Below are positions 51,231 through 59,925 of a stretch of 64,000 nucleotides of DNA, in pieces. The notes beneath the pieces are model-generated. The model was not told the DNA's origin and did not search any database. It saw only the letters and a list, made by a program, of their open reading frames with translations. The stretch's first letter is position 1. The number at the start of each line of letters is the position of its first letter. The stretch comes from Lacipirellula limnantheis (GTDB lineage Bacteria; Planctomycetota; Planctomycetia; Pirellulales; Lacipirellulaceae), in the NCBI RefSeq assembly GCF_007746075.1, contig NZ_CP036339.1:6442028-6506027 (forward strand), read 5' to 3'. A program made the position numbers and the translations under genes.

Positions 51231-52463
51231 ATGGGCGACCACTTCCAACGCGGGCAGGCACTATTCGCCTTGTCGCGATTTGACGAAGCTGTCAAATGCT
51301 ATCGCAATGAATTAGCGGAACACCCAGACTCCGCAATAGTTCATGCATTGATGTCGGCAGCGCTAGTGAACCTCCGTCGCATCCACGAGGCAGATCAGTC
51401 AATCCGACGTGCTATCGAACTTGACCCCAATTGCGCATATGCCCATTACGTTAAGAGTTATGTGCGACAACGCCAGGGATTAACAGTGGCTGCTGAAAGA
51501 GCGATTGAGGCGGCTATCCGTCTCGATAGTTCTCCACGTTTTCTTAGCCGCTGGGCAGAGTTTAGCTTCCAGCGACGCCACTACAAAGAGTGCTTAAAGC
51601 GCACTGATGAATCACTCGCGCTAGATCCATGCGACCCTGACGCGCTTCTACTGCGCGCCAAAGCGTTGGCAGCAATAGGGCGCCTGCCCGAAGCGAAGGA
51701 GGCAGCTCACCAAGTCCTGAAAAGCAACCCGATGTCACCTGCAGCGCACCATCAGGTAGGGTCGCTTAACCTACGCGGCGGCTCGACTTCCCAAGCGCTA
51801 GGCCCGCTCCTAGAGGCTCGGCGACTCAACCCGATGTCGTACAACGACCGCGACGCGATCGCCGGAACCTACGGCCGACTCCTGTGGCCGTTTAGAGTTA
51901 TCGATAGTCATCTATTGCGATTTGGTTCATGGCCTCCCATGCGGCGATGGCTATTCCTTTCGACTATTTCAACTGTCCTGCTGATCATCGCTTACCTGCG
52001 ACTGCCACCTGCTCGATTGGCAATGCCGGCCTTTCTGTTGGCATTCAATATCTTGGCGCTTCCCTTGAGCAACGACTTGCTATCAATCGCATTCGGCAAG
52101 TTTGTGTTCCGCAAAGATCTCGATCTCGCTTGGTATCGGGTTATTCCCGAGCTGATTCGCGTTGTATTCCCCATCATGATTCATGCATTGATCTCGGCTG
52201 TCGCAATCGTCGCTGCCGGCAACCCATATGTCGCGACGTTTACGCTGGCGCTAATCCCAAACTTCGAACTGTTTGTCCAACTAGTACGTGACCGAGACGA
52301 GTTGATCACGGTTTTGCTATGGATGCTGATGACGGTCGGAGTGTTCACCCCGATCATTGTGGCGATGACATTTCTGGAAGACGGCTTCCAGATTCAATAT
52401 GCAATTCTGTGCTGGAGCATTTCTCTTCTCTCATCGTTCCTGATCTCTCTACACCGCCGTTAG
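51231..52463 (+). CDS. TPR-membrane protein A
   Basis: This 410-residue protein has five to six TPR units in residues 1-215 (GQALFALSRFDEAVKCYRNE and HALMSAALVNLRRIHEADQS), then five to six TM helices in residues 235-405. It resembles the next gene in order of parts (about 200 residues of TPR, then membrane helices). Its codon use is far more AT-rich, so it is not a simple recent duplicate. ATG 51231 is in frame at the first helix, but no good ribosome site is seen. Function unknown; likely a membrane-anchored scaffold. Confidence 0.82.
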   Translation: MGDHFQRGQALFALSRFDEAVKCYRNELAEHPDSAIVHALMSAALVNLRRIHEADQSIRRAIELDPNCAYAHYVKSYVRQRQGLTVAAERAIEAAIRLDSSPRFLSRWAEFSFQRRHYKECLKRTDESLALDPCDPDALLLRAKALAAIGRLPEAKEAAHQVLKSNPMSPAAHHQVGSLNLRGGSTSQALGPLLEARRLNPMSYNDRDAIAGTYGRLLWPFRVIDSHLLRFGSWPPMRRWLFLSTISTVLLIIAYLRLPPARLAMPAFLLAFNILALPLSNDLLSIAFGKFVFRKDLDLAWYRVIPELIRVVFPIMIHALISAVAIVAAGNPYVATFTLALIPNFELFVQLVRDRDELITVLLWMLMTVGVFTPIIVAMTFLEDGFQIQYAILCWSISLLSSFLISLHRR

Positions 52464-52526
52464 ACCAAACTTGCTTTACAATTCGACTTCCATCTGGATA
52501 TTCGCAGCACTCGACGACGACGCTCA

Positions 52527-53783
52527 ATGGCCCAACCCCTCAACCGCGCCATCCACCTCTACCAAATCTCGCGTTACGCCGACGCCGAGCTTGAACTCCG
52601 CCGCGCCCTCGCTGAGAAGCCGCACGATCCCCACGCCCACGCGCTACTCGGCCTGTGCCTAGTGAGGCAGGAGAAGCTCCAGGAAGCGCAAGCCGAAGTG
52701 GAGCAGGCGATCACGCTCGCCCCCGATTGGGATTACGCCCACTTCTGCCGCGCGATCGTGCTTGAGGAACGACATCGCTTCGAGGAAGCCGAGGCGGCCG
52801 CGCGTGAGGCGGTGCGACTCAACCCGAGCAACCCCAACAATTACGCCCGATTGGCTACATCGCTTTACAGTCAACGCAAGTGGCGCCCCGCCCTCGACGC
52901 CACAACCGAAGGGCTACAGTACGACGCCGAGCACGCCGCCTGCACGAATCTTCGCGCAATGGCCCTCTCGATGCTCGGCATGCAAACCGAAGCCATCGCC
53001 AGCGTCGATCAATCGCTTGCCCGCAACCCTGACGACTCCTATGCCCATGTCAATAAGGCCTGGGCGCTCCTCCACGATGGCAAGCCCCGCCTTGCTCTCG
53101 AGCATTTCCGCGAAGCCCTCCGCCTCGACCCAACAAACGATTACGCCAAACACGGCATGGTCGAAGCCCTCAAGGCCCGCAATCCGCTCTACCGCTGGAT
53201 GCTCGCCTATTTCCTCTGGATGGCGCGACTCGACGACCGAACGCGCTGGGGAGTCATCCTCGGCGGCTACTTCCTCTCGAGGCTATTACGCAATATGTCG
53301 CGTAAAAATCCCGAACTCCAAACCTGGGCGAATCCAATCCTGTTTCTCTACTTCGGCTTCGTCCTGCTCACTTGGTTCGCGACGCCGCTCTTCAACCTCC
53401 TTCTTCGTCTCAGTCGCTTCGGCCGATACGCGCTCTCGCGCGACCAGCGCATGGCGTCAAACTGGTTCGGCGGCTGCGTAGCAGTCGTCGCGGCCGGCGC
53501 CGTCGGCTTCTTCGCGTTCGGACTCGAACCAGCCGGCCTCGCGGCGCTCGTCGCCGCCGCCCTCGCGCTGCCGCTGGTGACGATCTATCAAGTTGAGGAA
53601 GGCTGGCCGCGCCAGGCTCTCGGCCTCTTGGCCGGCGGTATCGCGCTTACGGGGATCGCCGGCATCATCGGCTTTAGTTACGAACAAGAGTGGGCCAGCT
53701 TTTGCTTCGGCGCCCTTGCGCTGGCCGCCTTCGCCACCCCCTGGCTCGCCAACTACCTCGCCACCGTCACCGTCCGCCGTTAG
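52527..53783 (+). CDS. TPR-membrane protein B
   Basis: This 418-residue protein has six TPR units in residues 1-205 (LYQISRYADAELELRRALAE, LLGLCLVRQEKLQEAQAEVE, LATSLYSQRKWRPALDATTE), a loop, then five to six TM helices in residues 235-415. The domain plan equals that of TPR-membrane protein A. GC-rich codon use fits the genome. 63 bp separate it from A, so they may share a transcript with the AAA/TPR gene. A GGCTCCGCC double hairpin and a CATTCGT tandem follow the stop. Confidence 0.85.
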   Translation: MAQPLNRAIHLYQISRYADAELELRRALAEKPHDPHAHALLGLCLVRQEKLQEAQAEVEQAITLAPDWDYAHFCRAIVLEERHRFEEAEAAAREAVRLNPSNPNNYARLATSLYSQRKWRPALDATTEGLQYDAEHAACTNLRAMALSMLGMQTEAIASVDQSLARNPDDSYAHVNKAWALLHDGKPRLALEHFREALRLDPTNDYAKHGMVEALKARNPLYRWMLAYFLWMARLDDRTRWGVILGGYFLSRLLRNMSRKNPELQTWANPILFLYFGFVLLTWFATPLFNLLLRLSRFGRYALSRDQRMASNWFGGCVAVVAAGAVGFFAFGLEPAGLAALVAAALALPLVTIYQVEEGWPRQALGLLAGGIALTGIAGIIGFSYEQEWASFCFGALALAAFATPWLANYLATVTVRR

Positions 53784-53800
53784 CGCGCCTCACACATCGT

Positions 53801-53950
53801 TTTAAGCCCCTGGCTCCGCCAGGGGGTCGGCAACCCTACCGGCAGGCGCCGTCCCACATAACGCTACCCCCCGGCGGAGCCGGGGGGTAAAAACGCGGAT
53901 CAACGCCCGCCTGCCCCATTCGTCATTCGTCATTCGTCATTCGTCATTCA
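53801..53950. repeat. GGCTCCGCC double hairpin (copy 2) plus CATTCGT tandem
   Basis: CCCCTGGCTCCGCCAGGGGG (53807-53826) and ACCCCCCGGCGGAGCCGGGG (53866-53885) match the copies at 25055 and 59784. It is followed by four to five CATTCGT heptamers (53917-53950) that end over the stop of the cytochrome gene. Confidence 0.9.
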
Positions 53951-56900
53951 ATCCCAACGCCCCGCCGCTCCTTCAGCGTCGACAAATACTCCACTAGATC
54001 AACCAGCTCCGCCGCGGTCAGCAACTTCTGAATATCGGCCGGCATCAGCGACGCCTCCGACTTCGACTTCTCCTCAATCGTCGCCGTCGGAATCGACCGC
54101 ACGATTCCCTTCTCATCCTTGAGCTTCAGTTCGTCAGCCGTCTCACTCACCAGCAGACCGCCATGCACGAGCCCGTCGTCGGTCAGCACGACCCAGTTCT
54201 CAAAGTTATGGCTGATCGCCGCCGACGGATAAAGAATCGATTCGAACATCGCCGGCCGCGCGAGCTTCTTGCCGATCTCCGACAAGTCGGGTCCCACTTC
54301 CGTCCCGTCGCCGTTCACTTGGTGACAATTGCGGCACGTTCCCGTCGCGTTGAACACGACCTTCCCGCGCTCCGCGTCGCCGGTCGAATCCACCAGTTCT
54401 GCCAGTGAGGGCAACGGCGTGCTGTCCTTCGTCGGCGGCGCTGGAAAGATCGCCGCCGCTTGCGTGCGAATCTCAGGCGAGGGAGCCGCCGCCAGCGCCG
54501 CCGCCCACGCCTCTTTCAATTGTTCAGGGAACTCCTGGCGCTGTGCGAGTTGCAATAGTTGCTCGGCCCCGCCCGCGTTGGCGCCGAGCGCCTTCACCGC
54601 CCCCCGCCGCGCCGCGAGCGGTCGATCGGCGTCGAGCGCCAGCGCCAGCAGCAGTTCGTTGCCGCGCGGATCGGCCGCCGTCGCCATCGCAGCCAGCGTC
54701 TGCGATACCAACTCGGCGTCATCGCTCCGCAAAGCGAGGTCGAACAATCCCTCCGGCCGGCACTGTTCGCTCGCATACAACACCGCGAGCGCATCAACCG
54801 CCAACTGCGACGCCGCCTGCCCCTGCGCGAGCGTCAACAGTTCCGCCAAACGATGCGACGCGCGAAACTTGTCGGTCAGCCGCACAAACTGTTCCGTCCC
54901 CCGACAGGCATCGAGCGCCTGGTCGAGCGCCGCTAACCGCGCGGCATCTTGCGAAAGATCGCACCCTTCCAACCGGTTGAGCGCCTCCGCCCGCACGAGC
55001 GTCGCCTGCTCAGGTGAGAGTCCTGCGAGGTCGTCAAAGGCCAACCCTTCCACCGCGGCCTGCATCGCTTCTCGCGACTGGAAATCAAGTGCGCGAAAGT
55101 AACGCGGCAGTTCCGCCAGCGGCGTCTGCGGATCGGCGATGATCGCCGCAAGCCGCGCGCTCGTCTCCGCCCCGCGCGAACGCCACCAAATATCACGCGC
55201 CGCGGCTGACGCTTGCCACTCGACGTCGCTCAGTTGCTCCAGGCGCTTCAAACATTCATCCCAGTGACCCTCAGCCGCAATTCCGAGCGCCTCCAGATAC
55301 CAGCGATCCTTCCCGTCGTATTGCAGCGCCAGTTGCGCCCAGCGACTGGCCATCGATTCGCGTTCATCCGGCGCATGCCACTTCCACTCTTGCTTGGCGT
55401 CGTGCATCCACAACAGCATCTCGCGGCGAACGGCAGGCGACGGTTCTTCAATATTGGCGACCGCGAATAGCGCCAAACCTTGCAATTCTCCCGTCACCAT
55501 TTCACGGGCCAGACGTATCCCAGCGACTCGCACGTTCGCGTCGCGATCTTTGAGGGCTTCATGCACAACCAACGCCGCGTGAGGTGAAAGCGAATTGAGG
55601 CGCCCCAGCGCCCACATTGCCCGCGCCCGCATCGCCGGATTCTCCGACGCGAACATCTCCCGCAGCGCCGGCTCCGCCTTCGCGCCCATCGCCTGCAGCG
55701 CCGTCCAAGCCACGTACCGCGTCGCCATATTCGGCGACTGCAGCGCGCTCACCGCTCCCGCCGGCGTCGAGACGTCGACCGCCGCCACATTATATTCCTT
55801 CGCCGCCGCGCCCTTGGGCGTCACCCGATACAACCGCCCCCGCCCCACATCCTGCATCCGATGTCCGCCGACGCCCGGGTCGTACCAGTCGGCGACGATC
55901 AACGACCCGTCGGGCGCCACGCAGACGTCGCTCGGCCGAAACCACTGGTTTCGCGAGCCGTCGATAATGTCGACGACCTCCGCCGTGTACCCCGCGCCGT
56001 CCGGCTTCGTTCGATACGCGCGACAAATGTTCGGCCCCGCATCGGTATGAATGAGCGCTCCGCGAAACGCCTTCGGCAGCAAGTTCCCTTCGTAGACGCA
56101 AATTCCCGTCGGCGCCCCGGCGCCCGTCTGCAGCAGATTCGGAATCACCCCCGGGTCGTTCAGATGCCAATGCCGCCGCGGAATTTCCGCCTCGATGTTG
56201 GTCCGCGGCTCGCCCCACGCGGCGCCGGTCAACTCGTCGTTGTAGCCATAGTTGCCGTAGTCCATCACATAGTTGATCCGCACCCCCTGGTTGCCATCGT
56301 CGTCGTTATCCGACTGCCACATCGTGCCGAACGAATCGACGCAGACCTCCCAGTTGTTGCGAAAGTTCCACGCCAGCGTCTCGAAGCCGCTCCCATCCAG
56401 ATTGCAGCGAAAGACCATCCCCTGCTGGTACGGCTGCCGCGAATCGTTCACTTCATGACCCATCCGATCGACGATCGGTCGACCCTCTTTGTCCTTAATC
56501 TGCTCCCCTGCGTTCCCCATGTTGAAGTACAACTTGCCGTCAGGTCCGAAGTGGAACGCATGCACCCCATGATCATGCTGCGCCCCGCCGATGCCGGTGA
56601 AGAGCACGTCCTTGCGATCGGCTTTGAGGTCGCCGTCGTCGTCGATCAAAAAGAAAACGCTATCGAGCGCCGAGACGAGCGCGCGAGTTTCCTGGCCATC
56701 GCCGCGCGCCAGCACAAGGATTCCATGCGCCGAATCAACATCGTGCCCCTGATAAAACACCGTCGACGAGTCGGCCTCCGCATCGCCGTCCGTGTCTTCG
56801 AGCACCAGAATGCGATCCCCCTCCTGCCGATCGCCAATGACGTCGGCGTTCGCAAACGCCCGGTAGTTGATCGCCTCGCAGACCCAGACGCGGCCCAGAT

Positions 56901-57087
56901 GATCGACGTCGATCGACGCCGGATTGGTCAACATCGGCTCCGACGCGAAGAGTTTCACCTCCAGATCGGGGTGAACCTCGAGCTGCTCCACAGACTGCGC
57001 CGCGACATGCTCGTCTCCCGTCGCATCATCCCCGCAAGCGATTAGCGGTAGGCAAACCAGCAACAACGCAACCAACAGCAGCTTCAT
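53944..57087 (-). CDS. PVC-type cytochrome c/HEAT membrane-bound dehydrogenase-like lipoprotein
   Basis: This 1047-residue lipoprotein has a lipobox (LVCLPLIAC, Cys18). Its N-terminal beta-propeller domain (about 40-410) contains LFASEPMLTNPASIDVDHLG, GVHAFHFGPDGKLYFNMGN and RPSDVCVAPDGSLIVADWYD. HEAT-like repeats run from about 430 to 890, and a C-terminal cytochrome c domain has the heme motif GTCRNCHQVNGDGTEVGPDL. It is the planctomycete/verrucomicrobial membrane-bound dehydrogenase plus CxxCH family, thought to oxidise sugars or other carbohydrates in the periplasm. Substrate unknown. The stop is overlapped by CATTCGT repeats. Confidence 0.95.
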   Translation of the reverse strand: MKLLLVALLLVCLPLIACGDDATGDEHVAAQSVEQLEVHPDLEVKLFASEPMLTNPASIDVDHLGRVWVCEAINYRAFANADVIGDRQEGDRILVLEDTDGDAEADSSTVFYQGHDVDSAHGILVLARGDGQETRALVSALDSVFFLIDDDGDLKADRKDVLFTGIGGAQHDHGVHAFHFGPDGKLYFNMGNAGEQIKDKEGRPIVDRMGHEVNDSRQPYQQGMVFRCNLDGSGFETLAWNFRNNWEVCVDSFGTMWQSDNDDDGNQGVRINYVMDYGNYGYNDELTGAAWGEPRTNIEAEIPRRHWHLNDPGVIPNLLQTGAGAPTGICVYEGNLLPKAFRGALIHTDAGPNICRAYRTKPDGAGYTAEVVDIIDGSRNQWFRPSDVCVAPDGSLIVADWYDPGVGGHRMQDVGRGRLYRVTPKGAAAKEYNVAAVDVSTPAGAVSALQSPNMATRYVAWTALQAMGAKAEPALREMFASENPAMRARAMWALGRLNSLSPHAALVVHEALKDRDANVRVAGIRLAREMVTGELQGLALFAVANIEEPSPAVRREMLLWMHDAKQEWKWHAPDERESMASRWAQLALQYDGKDRWYLEALGIAAEGHWDECLKRLEQLSDVEWQASAAARDIWWRSRGAETSARLAAIIADPQTPLAELPRYFRALDFQSREAMQAAVEGLAFDDLAGLSPEQATLVRAEALNRLEGCDLSQDAARLAALDQALDACRGTEQFVRLTDKFRASHRLAELLTLAQGQAASQLAVDALAVLYASEQCRPEGLFDLALRSDDAELVSQTLAAMATAADPRGNELLLALALDADRPLAARRGAVKALGANAGGAEQLLQLAQRQEFPEQLKEAWAAALAAAPSPEIRTQAAAIFPAPPTKDSTPLPSLAELVDSTGDAERGKVVFNATGTCRNCHQVNGDGTEVGPDLSEIGKKLARPAMFESILYPSAAISHNFENWVVLTDDGLVHGGLLVSETADELKLKDEKGIVRSIPTATIEEKSKSEASLMPADIQKLLTAAELVDLVEYLSTLKERRGVGIE

Positions 57088-57217
57088 AGGACACGGCCCG
57101 AACGGTGCAATGCGGGGAAAAGAACCGACCGGGCCAAACCGCAGCCCGCCGGCGCCGCTTTACCATAACTTGCCCCCGCGCCCCGCCGCCAGTCATTTCC
57201 TCACGCGCTACCCGCGC

Positions 57218-57255
57218 ATTTCCTTAGCGTTCTTGGCGTCCTTGGCGGTTAAATT
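57218..57255. repeat. AACCGCCAAGGACGCCAAG arm, left of doxX
   Basis: TTAGCGTTCTTGGCGTCCTT followed by GGCGGTTAAATT. Its inverse partner (57738-57766) lies on the other side of the doxX gene. Confidence 0.75.
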
Positions 57256-57260
57256 CTTGC

Positions 57261-57695
57261 CTACGCCGTCGTCGTTTCAGCCGCGCTCCGCCGATTATCC
57301 AAACTCCAAGCCCCCGCCCCATTCGCCATGATGAACAGCATCGCCCCCACGAGCGACGCATTCTTCATAAATTGAATCGTCTGCTGCTGCCGCTCGGCGG
57401 GGTCGTCGAACGTCCAGAAGTCGTGAAAGAAGTAAGTCGCCGCGACGAGAAACACCAGCAGCAGCGCCGCTCCGACCCGGGCCTGATAACCGACGGCGAT
57501 CAAGACGGAGCCGACGATCAGGAACGCAATCGCCCCCGTCAACATCACCGTCGGCGCCGGCACCCCCTCGCTCGCCATGTAGCCAGCGATCTGAGAGAAG
57601 TTAGGAATCTTATTCCCCACGGCGCTCATGAAAAAGATGCCGACGAGCAGTACGCGCCCTGCCACGCTCGTCAAACCGATCAGTGGATTACTCAC
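57261..57695 (-). CDS. DoxX family membrane protein
   Basis: This 144-residue protein has four TM helices with the DoxX blocks AGRVLLVGIFFMSAVGNKIP and YMASEGVPAPTVMLTGAIAF, and LGYQARVGA-like VGYQARVGAALLLVFLVAA. DoxX proteins are linked to redox and thiol stress. GTG 57695 is preceded by GCAGGAGAG. It is last in the leftward marR-pirin-doxX series. An inverted repeat pair brackets the gene. Confidence 0.9.
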   Translation of the reverse strand: MSNPLIGLTSVAGRVLLVGIFFMSAVGNKIPNFSQIAGYMASEGVPAPTVMLTGAIAFLIVGSVLIAVGYQARVGAALLLVFLVAATYFFHDFWTFDDPAERQQQTIQFMKNASLVGAMLFIMANGAGAWSLDNRRSAAETTTA

Positions 57696-57737
57696 GACAG
57701 TCTCTCCTGCGAATTTGAATAACTAATAAATTTCGAT

Positions 57738-57766
57738 GTTGAACCGCCAGGGACGCCAAGGAAATT
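57738..57766. repeat. AACCGCCAGGGACGCCAAGG arm, right of doxX
   Basis: TTGAACCGCCAGGGACGCCA followed by AGGAAATTC, the inverse of 57218-57255. Confidence 0.75.
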
Positions 57767-57776
57767 CGCTCAGAAT

Positions 57777-57911
57777 TGAACCACGACGACACGAAGGACA
57801 CGACGACGAACTAAACGAACTGGATCTCACGCGACGAACGACTCATTCGTCATTCGGATTTCGTCACTCGTCATTTCCCCCCGTCGTGCTCGTCGGGTCG
57901 TCGTGTTTCAC
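57777..57911. repeat. Palindromic repeat, CCACGACGACACGAAGG family, with CATTCGT insert
   Basis: Left arm (57777-57811) AACCACGACGACACGAAGGA and right arm (57880-57911) GTCGTGCTCGTCGGGTCGTC are inverted. Between them lies a CATTCGT-family stretch (57844-57876, TCATTCGTCATTCGGATTTC). Confidence 0.82.
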
Positions 57912-57916
57912 ATTTT

Positions 57917-58615
57917 TCAACCCAAATCGAACACCATCACCTCAGCTGCTTCTTCAGCCCGGATCGCCACGGCAGCCTCTTCGCTTACCGCCGCCGCATC
58001 GCCGGCAGTCAGCTTCTCGCCATTCACCGTCGCAGCGCCGCGCAGGACCTGCACCCAGGCGTGCCGACCCGAATCCAACGGCAACGACGCTTCCTTCCCC
58101 GCTTCCAAATCGCCGAGGTAGATCGCCGCGTCTTGGTGAATCGTCAACGAATCGTCGCGCCCGTCGGGCGAAGCGACCAACCGCAGCCGATTCCGCTTCT
58201 CCGCCGTCGGCACGTCGAGTTCCTCGTAGCTCGGCGTCACATTCTTCTGATTCGGCTCGATCCAGATCTGATAGAAGTGGGCCGTGTTCTCCGGCGAAGG
58301 ATTGAACTCGCTGTGCGTCACGCCGGTTCCCGCGCTCATCCGCTGGAACCGTCCCGGCGTCAACGTCGAGCCGTTGCCCATGCTGTCGCGATGAGCCAAC
58401 TCGCCGTCGAGCACATAGGAGATGATTTCCATGTTGTCATGCGGATGCGTGCCAAAGCCCTTGCCCGGCGCGACGCGGTCTTCATTCATCACCCGCAGCG
58501 ACCGGAAACCCATCTGCTGCGGGTCGTAGTACTGCCCAAACGAAAACGTATGCCGGCTCCGCAACCAACCATGATCCCCCAAGCCGCGCTCGTTGCTCTT
58601 CCGTACGCGAATCAT
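57917..58615 (-). CDS. Pirin family protein (YhhW-like quercetin dioxygenase)
   Basis: This 232-residue bicupin pirin carries metal ligands His57, His59, His101 and Glu103 (GFGTHPHDNMEIISY and TGVTHSEFN), the same residues as YhhW, a quercetin 2,3-dioxygenase. The C-terminal half (IYLGDLEAGKEASLPLDSGR, VLRGAATVNGEKLTAGDAAA) is the second cupin. It is preceded by a palindromic repeat and an operator-like palindrome (58801-58828), and lies between marR and doxX. A MarR-controlled oxidative-stress role is likely. Confidence 0.95.
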   Translation of the reverse strand: MIRVRKSNERGLGDHGWLRSRHTFSFGQYYDPQQMGFRSLRVMNEDRVAPGKGFGTHPHDNMEIISYVLDGELAHRDSMGNGSTLTPGRFQRMSAGTGVTHSEFNPSPENTAHFYQIWIEPNQKNVTPSYEELDVPTAEKRNRLRLVASPDGRDDSLTIHQDAAIYLGDLEAGKEASLPLDSGRHAWVQVLRGAATVNGEKLTAGDAAAVSEEAAVAIRAEEAAEVMVFDLG

Positions 58616-58668
58616 TCTCAGCCTTCCTTTCTTTGGACCTGTTCTGAATTGACAACGACTCTTTTGGC

Positions 58669-58789
58669 GCTGTCAGTGGTCCGTCGTCCGTGGTCAGTTG
58701 CTAGGAAGAAGTCACTCCCCCGACGCAACTGACAACGGACCACTGACAACGGACCACTGACAACTGACAACTGACAACTGACAACTGAC
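58669..58789. repeat. Palindromic repeat, CAACTGAC family (copy 2)
   Basis: Left arm (58669-58701) CTGTCAGTGGTCCGTCGTCC and right arm (58725-58789) with at least four tandem CAACTGA heptamers. It is inserted between the operator at 58801-58828 and the pirin start at 58615. Confidence 0.9.
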
Positions 58790-58800
58790 CGCCCCATCGC

Positions 58801-58828
58801 CACAATCCCTTACATGTAAGATATTGTG
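58801..58828. promoter_or_regulatory. MarR operator-like palindrome upstream of the pirin gene
   Basis: CACAAT, 2 nt, the perfect palindrome CTTACATGTAAG, 2 nt, ATTGTG. This is a 28-bp dyad. The same core occurs in the marR promoter at 59379-59390. Confidence 0.78.
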
Positions 58829-58844
58829 GCGAAAAAAACGCTAC

Positions 58845-59324
58845 TCACTCACACCCGCGCATCTTCCCCGCGAGCTTTTCTATCAGCCCGACCAACTGCT
58901 TCACTTCGCTCTTCGACAACCCCGTCATGAGTTTCTCGTGCAGTTCCACCACCGGCTTATCAAGTTTCTTCAGCACGGCCTCCCCCTTCTTCGTCAGCGA
59001 GACATGAATCACCCGCCGGTCATCGGCAATCCGCCGCCGCTCCACCAGCAGTGCTTTTTCGAGTCGATCGACCAACCCAGTCATGGCCGGCACGGGCTGA
59101 ATCATCCGTCCAGCCACCTCCTGCACCGGCAACGGCTCCCCCGCCCCCCGCAAAATCCGCAACACGTTGTACTGCGACGACGTCAGTTCGTAGTCGCGAA
59201 AGAGCGCCCCGAACCGATTCATCGACCAGTCGCTCACCCGCCACAAGCCGATCATCGCCTCTTGCTCCGCGCAAACGAACGGCTCGCGTTTCTTCAGCTC
59301 AGCTTGTAGCGAACCGCCCGACAT
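58845..59324 (-). CDS. MarR family transcriptional regulator
   Basis: This 159-residue winged-helix repressor has ELTSSQYNVLRILRGAG, PVQEVAGRMIQPVPAMTGLV (recognition helix) and LVERRRIADDRRVIHVSLTKKG (wing with the DxR motif), flanked by dimerisation helices. Cys18 and Cys158 near the ends could sense oxidants. ATG 59324 is chosen because GGAGGG lies 8 nt upstream. It probably represses itself and the pirin-doxX genes through the CTTACATGTAAG-type sites. Confidence 0.95.
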   Translation of the reverse strand: MSGGSLQAELKKREPFVCAEQEAMIGLWRVSDWSMNRFGALFRDYELTSSQYNVLRILRGAGEPLPVQEVAGRMIQPVPAMTGLVDRLEKALLVERRRIADDRRVIHVSLTKKGEAVLKKLDKPVVELHEKLMTGLSKSEVKQLVGLIEKLAGKMRGCE

Positions 59325-59376
59325 GAAACTTCCCTCCGTCACGAATAACTATCGGCGATTTAATCGCCATGCCATT

Positions 59377-59405
59377 ATCTTACATGTGAAATACATGCCT
59401 GTCAA
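59377..59405 (-). promoter_or_regulatory. marR promoter with operator in the spacer
   Basis: On the minus strand TTGACA (59405-59400), a 17-bp spacer and TAAGAT (59382-59377). The operator-like TTCACATGTAAG (59390-59379) spans the end of the spacer and the -10 box, the expected place for repression. Confidence 0.8.
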
Positions 59406-59630
59406 GCGACTCGCTGGGAATCCGTAGGGTGCGGTGCTTGCACCCGCCTCTACCCGCCCTCAACTACAACCGCACCCCCTCCAACGCTGAAAGCGTCGCA
59501 TCGTTCCGCCCGAGGTTGATCGCGCAACGACCTGCTCCGGGACACGCCCCACCCGCGAACCTGCCGGCCGTGCCAATTGTCCAACTCCCCGTCGGCCATT
59601 CTTTGCAGCCCTCAACATAAGGAGCCCGTC

Positions 59631-59681
59631 ATGCGCACCTTCATCCTCACTACTGCCCTCGTGAGCCTGTCGCTCCGCTAA
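59631..59681 (+). pseudogene. Truncated signal-peptide ORF, 16 codons
   Basis: MRTFILTTALVSLSLR with a strong AGGAG 6 nt upstream of the ATG. It looks like the first half of a Sec signal peptide and stops abruptly at TAA. It may be the remnant of an exported protein gene lost by deletion or repeat insertion, or a short peptide. No continuation was found downstream. Confidence 0.4.
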
Positions 59682-59783
59682 GCCTCATGCGTCCTTCTCG
59701 ACGCCCGCTGGCCCCGCGGGCCAGGCTCTCGCTCATCGCTGATTCCCAATCGATCAGTCGCCTGCGCACTCATTACGCCCATT

Positions 59784-59872
59784 TCAGCCCCTGGCTCCGC
59801 CAGGGGGTCGGCCGCCATGCCGGTAGTCGTCGCCCTGCGTGACGCTACCCCCCGGCGAAGCCGGGGGCTGAA
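59784..59872. repeat. GGCTCCGCC double hairpin (copy 3)
   Basis: CCCCTGGCTCCGCCAGGGGG (59788-59807) is identical to 53807-53826. The second hairpin ACCCCCCGGCGAAGCCGGGG (59847-59866) differs by one base in the loop. Confidence 0.92.
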
Positions 59873-59925
59873 CTCGGGACGACCTGCAACGCGCGGCTCA
59901 CATTCCTCCCAGCGAGAGAGTTTCC

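Larger units (their letters stand above)
59325..59925. other. 600-bp region between marR and the rbfA-like gene
   Basis: Holds the marR promoter, a 16-codon signal-like ORF (59631-59681), and a GGCTCCGCC double hairpin (59784-59872). Otherwise I see no gene. Confidence 0.5.

Noticed and set aside
53917-53950. CATTCGT tandem as a CRISPR array or minisatellite locus
   Set aside because: Units are 7 nt without spacers; it is a member of the dispersed repeat population.
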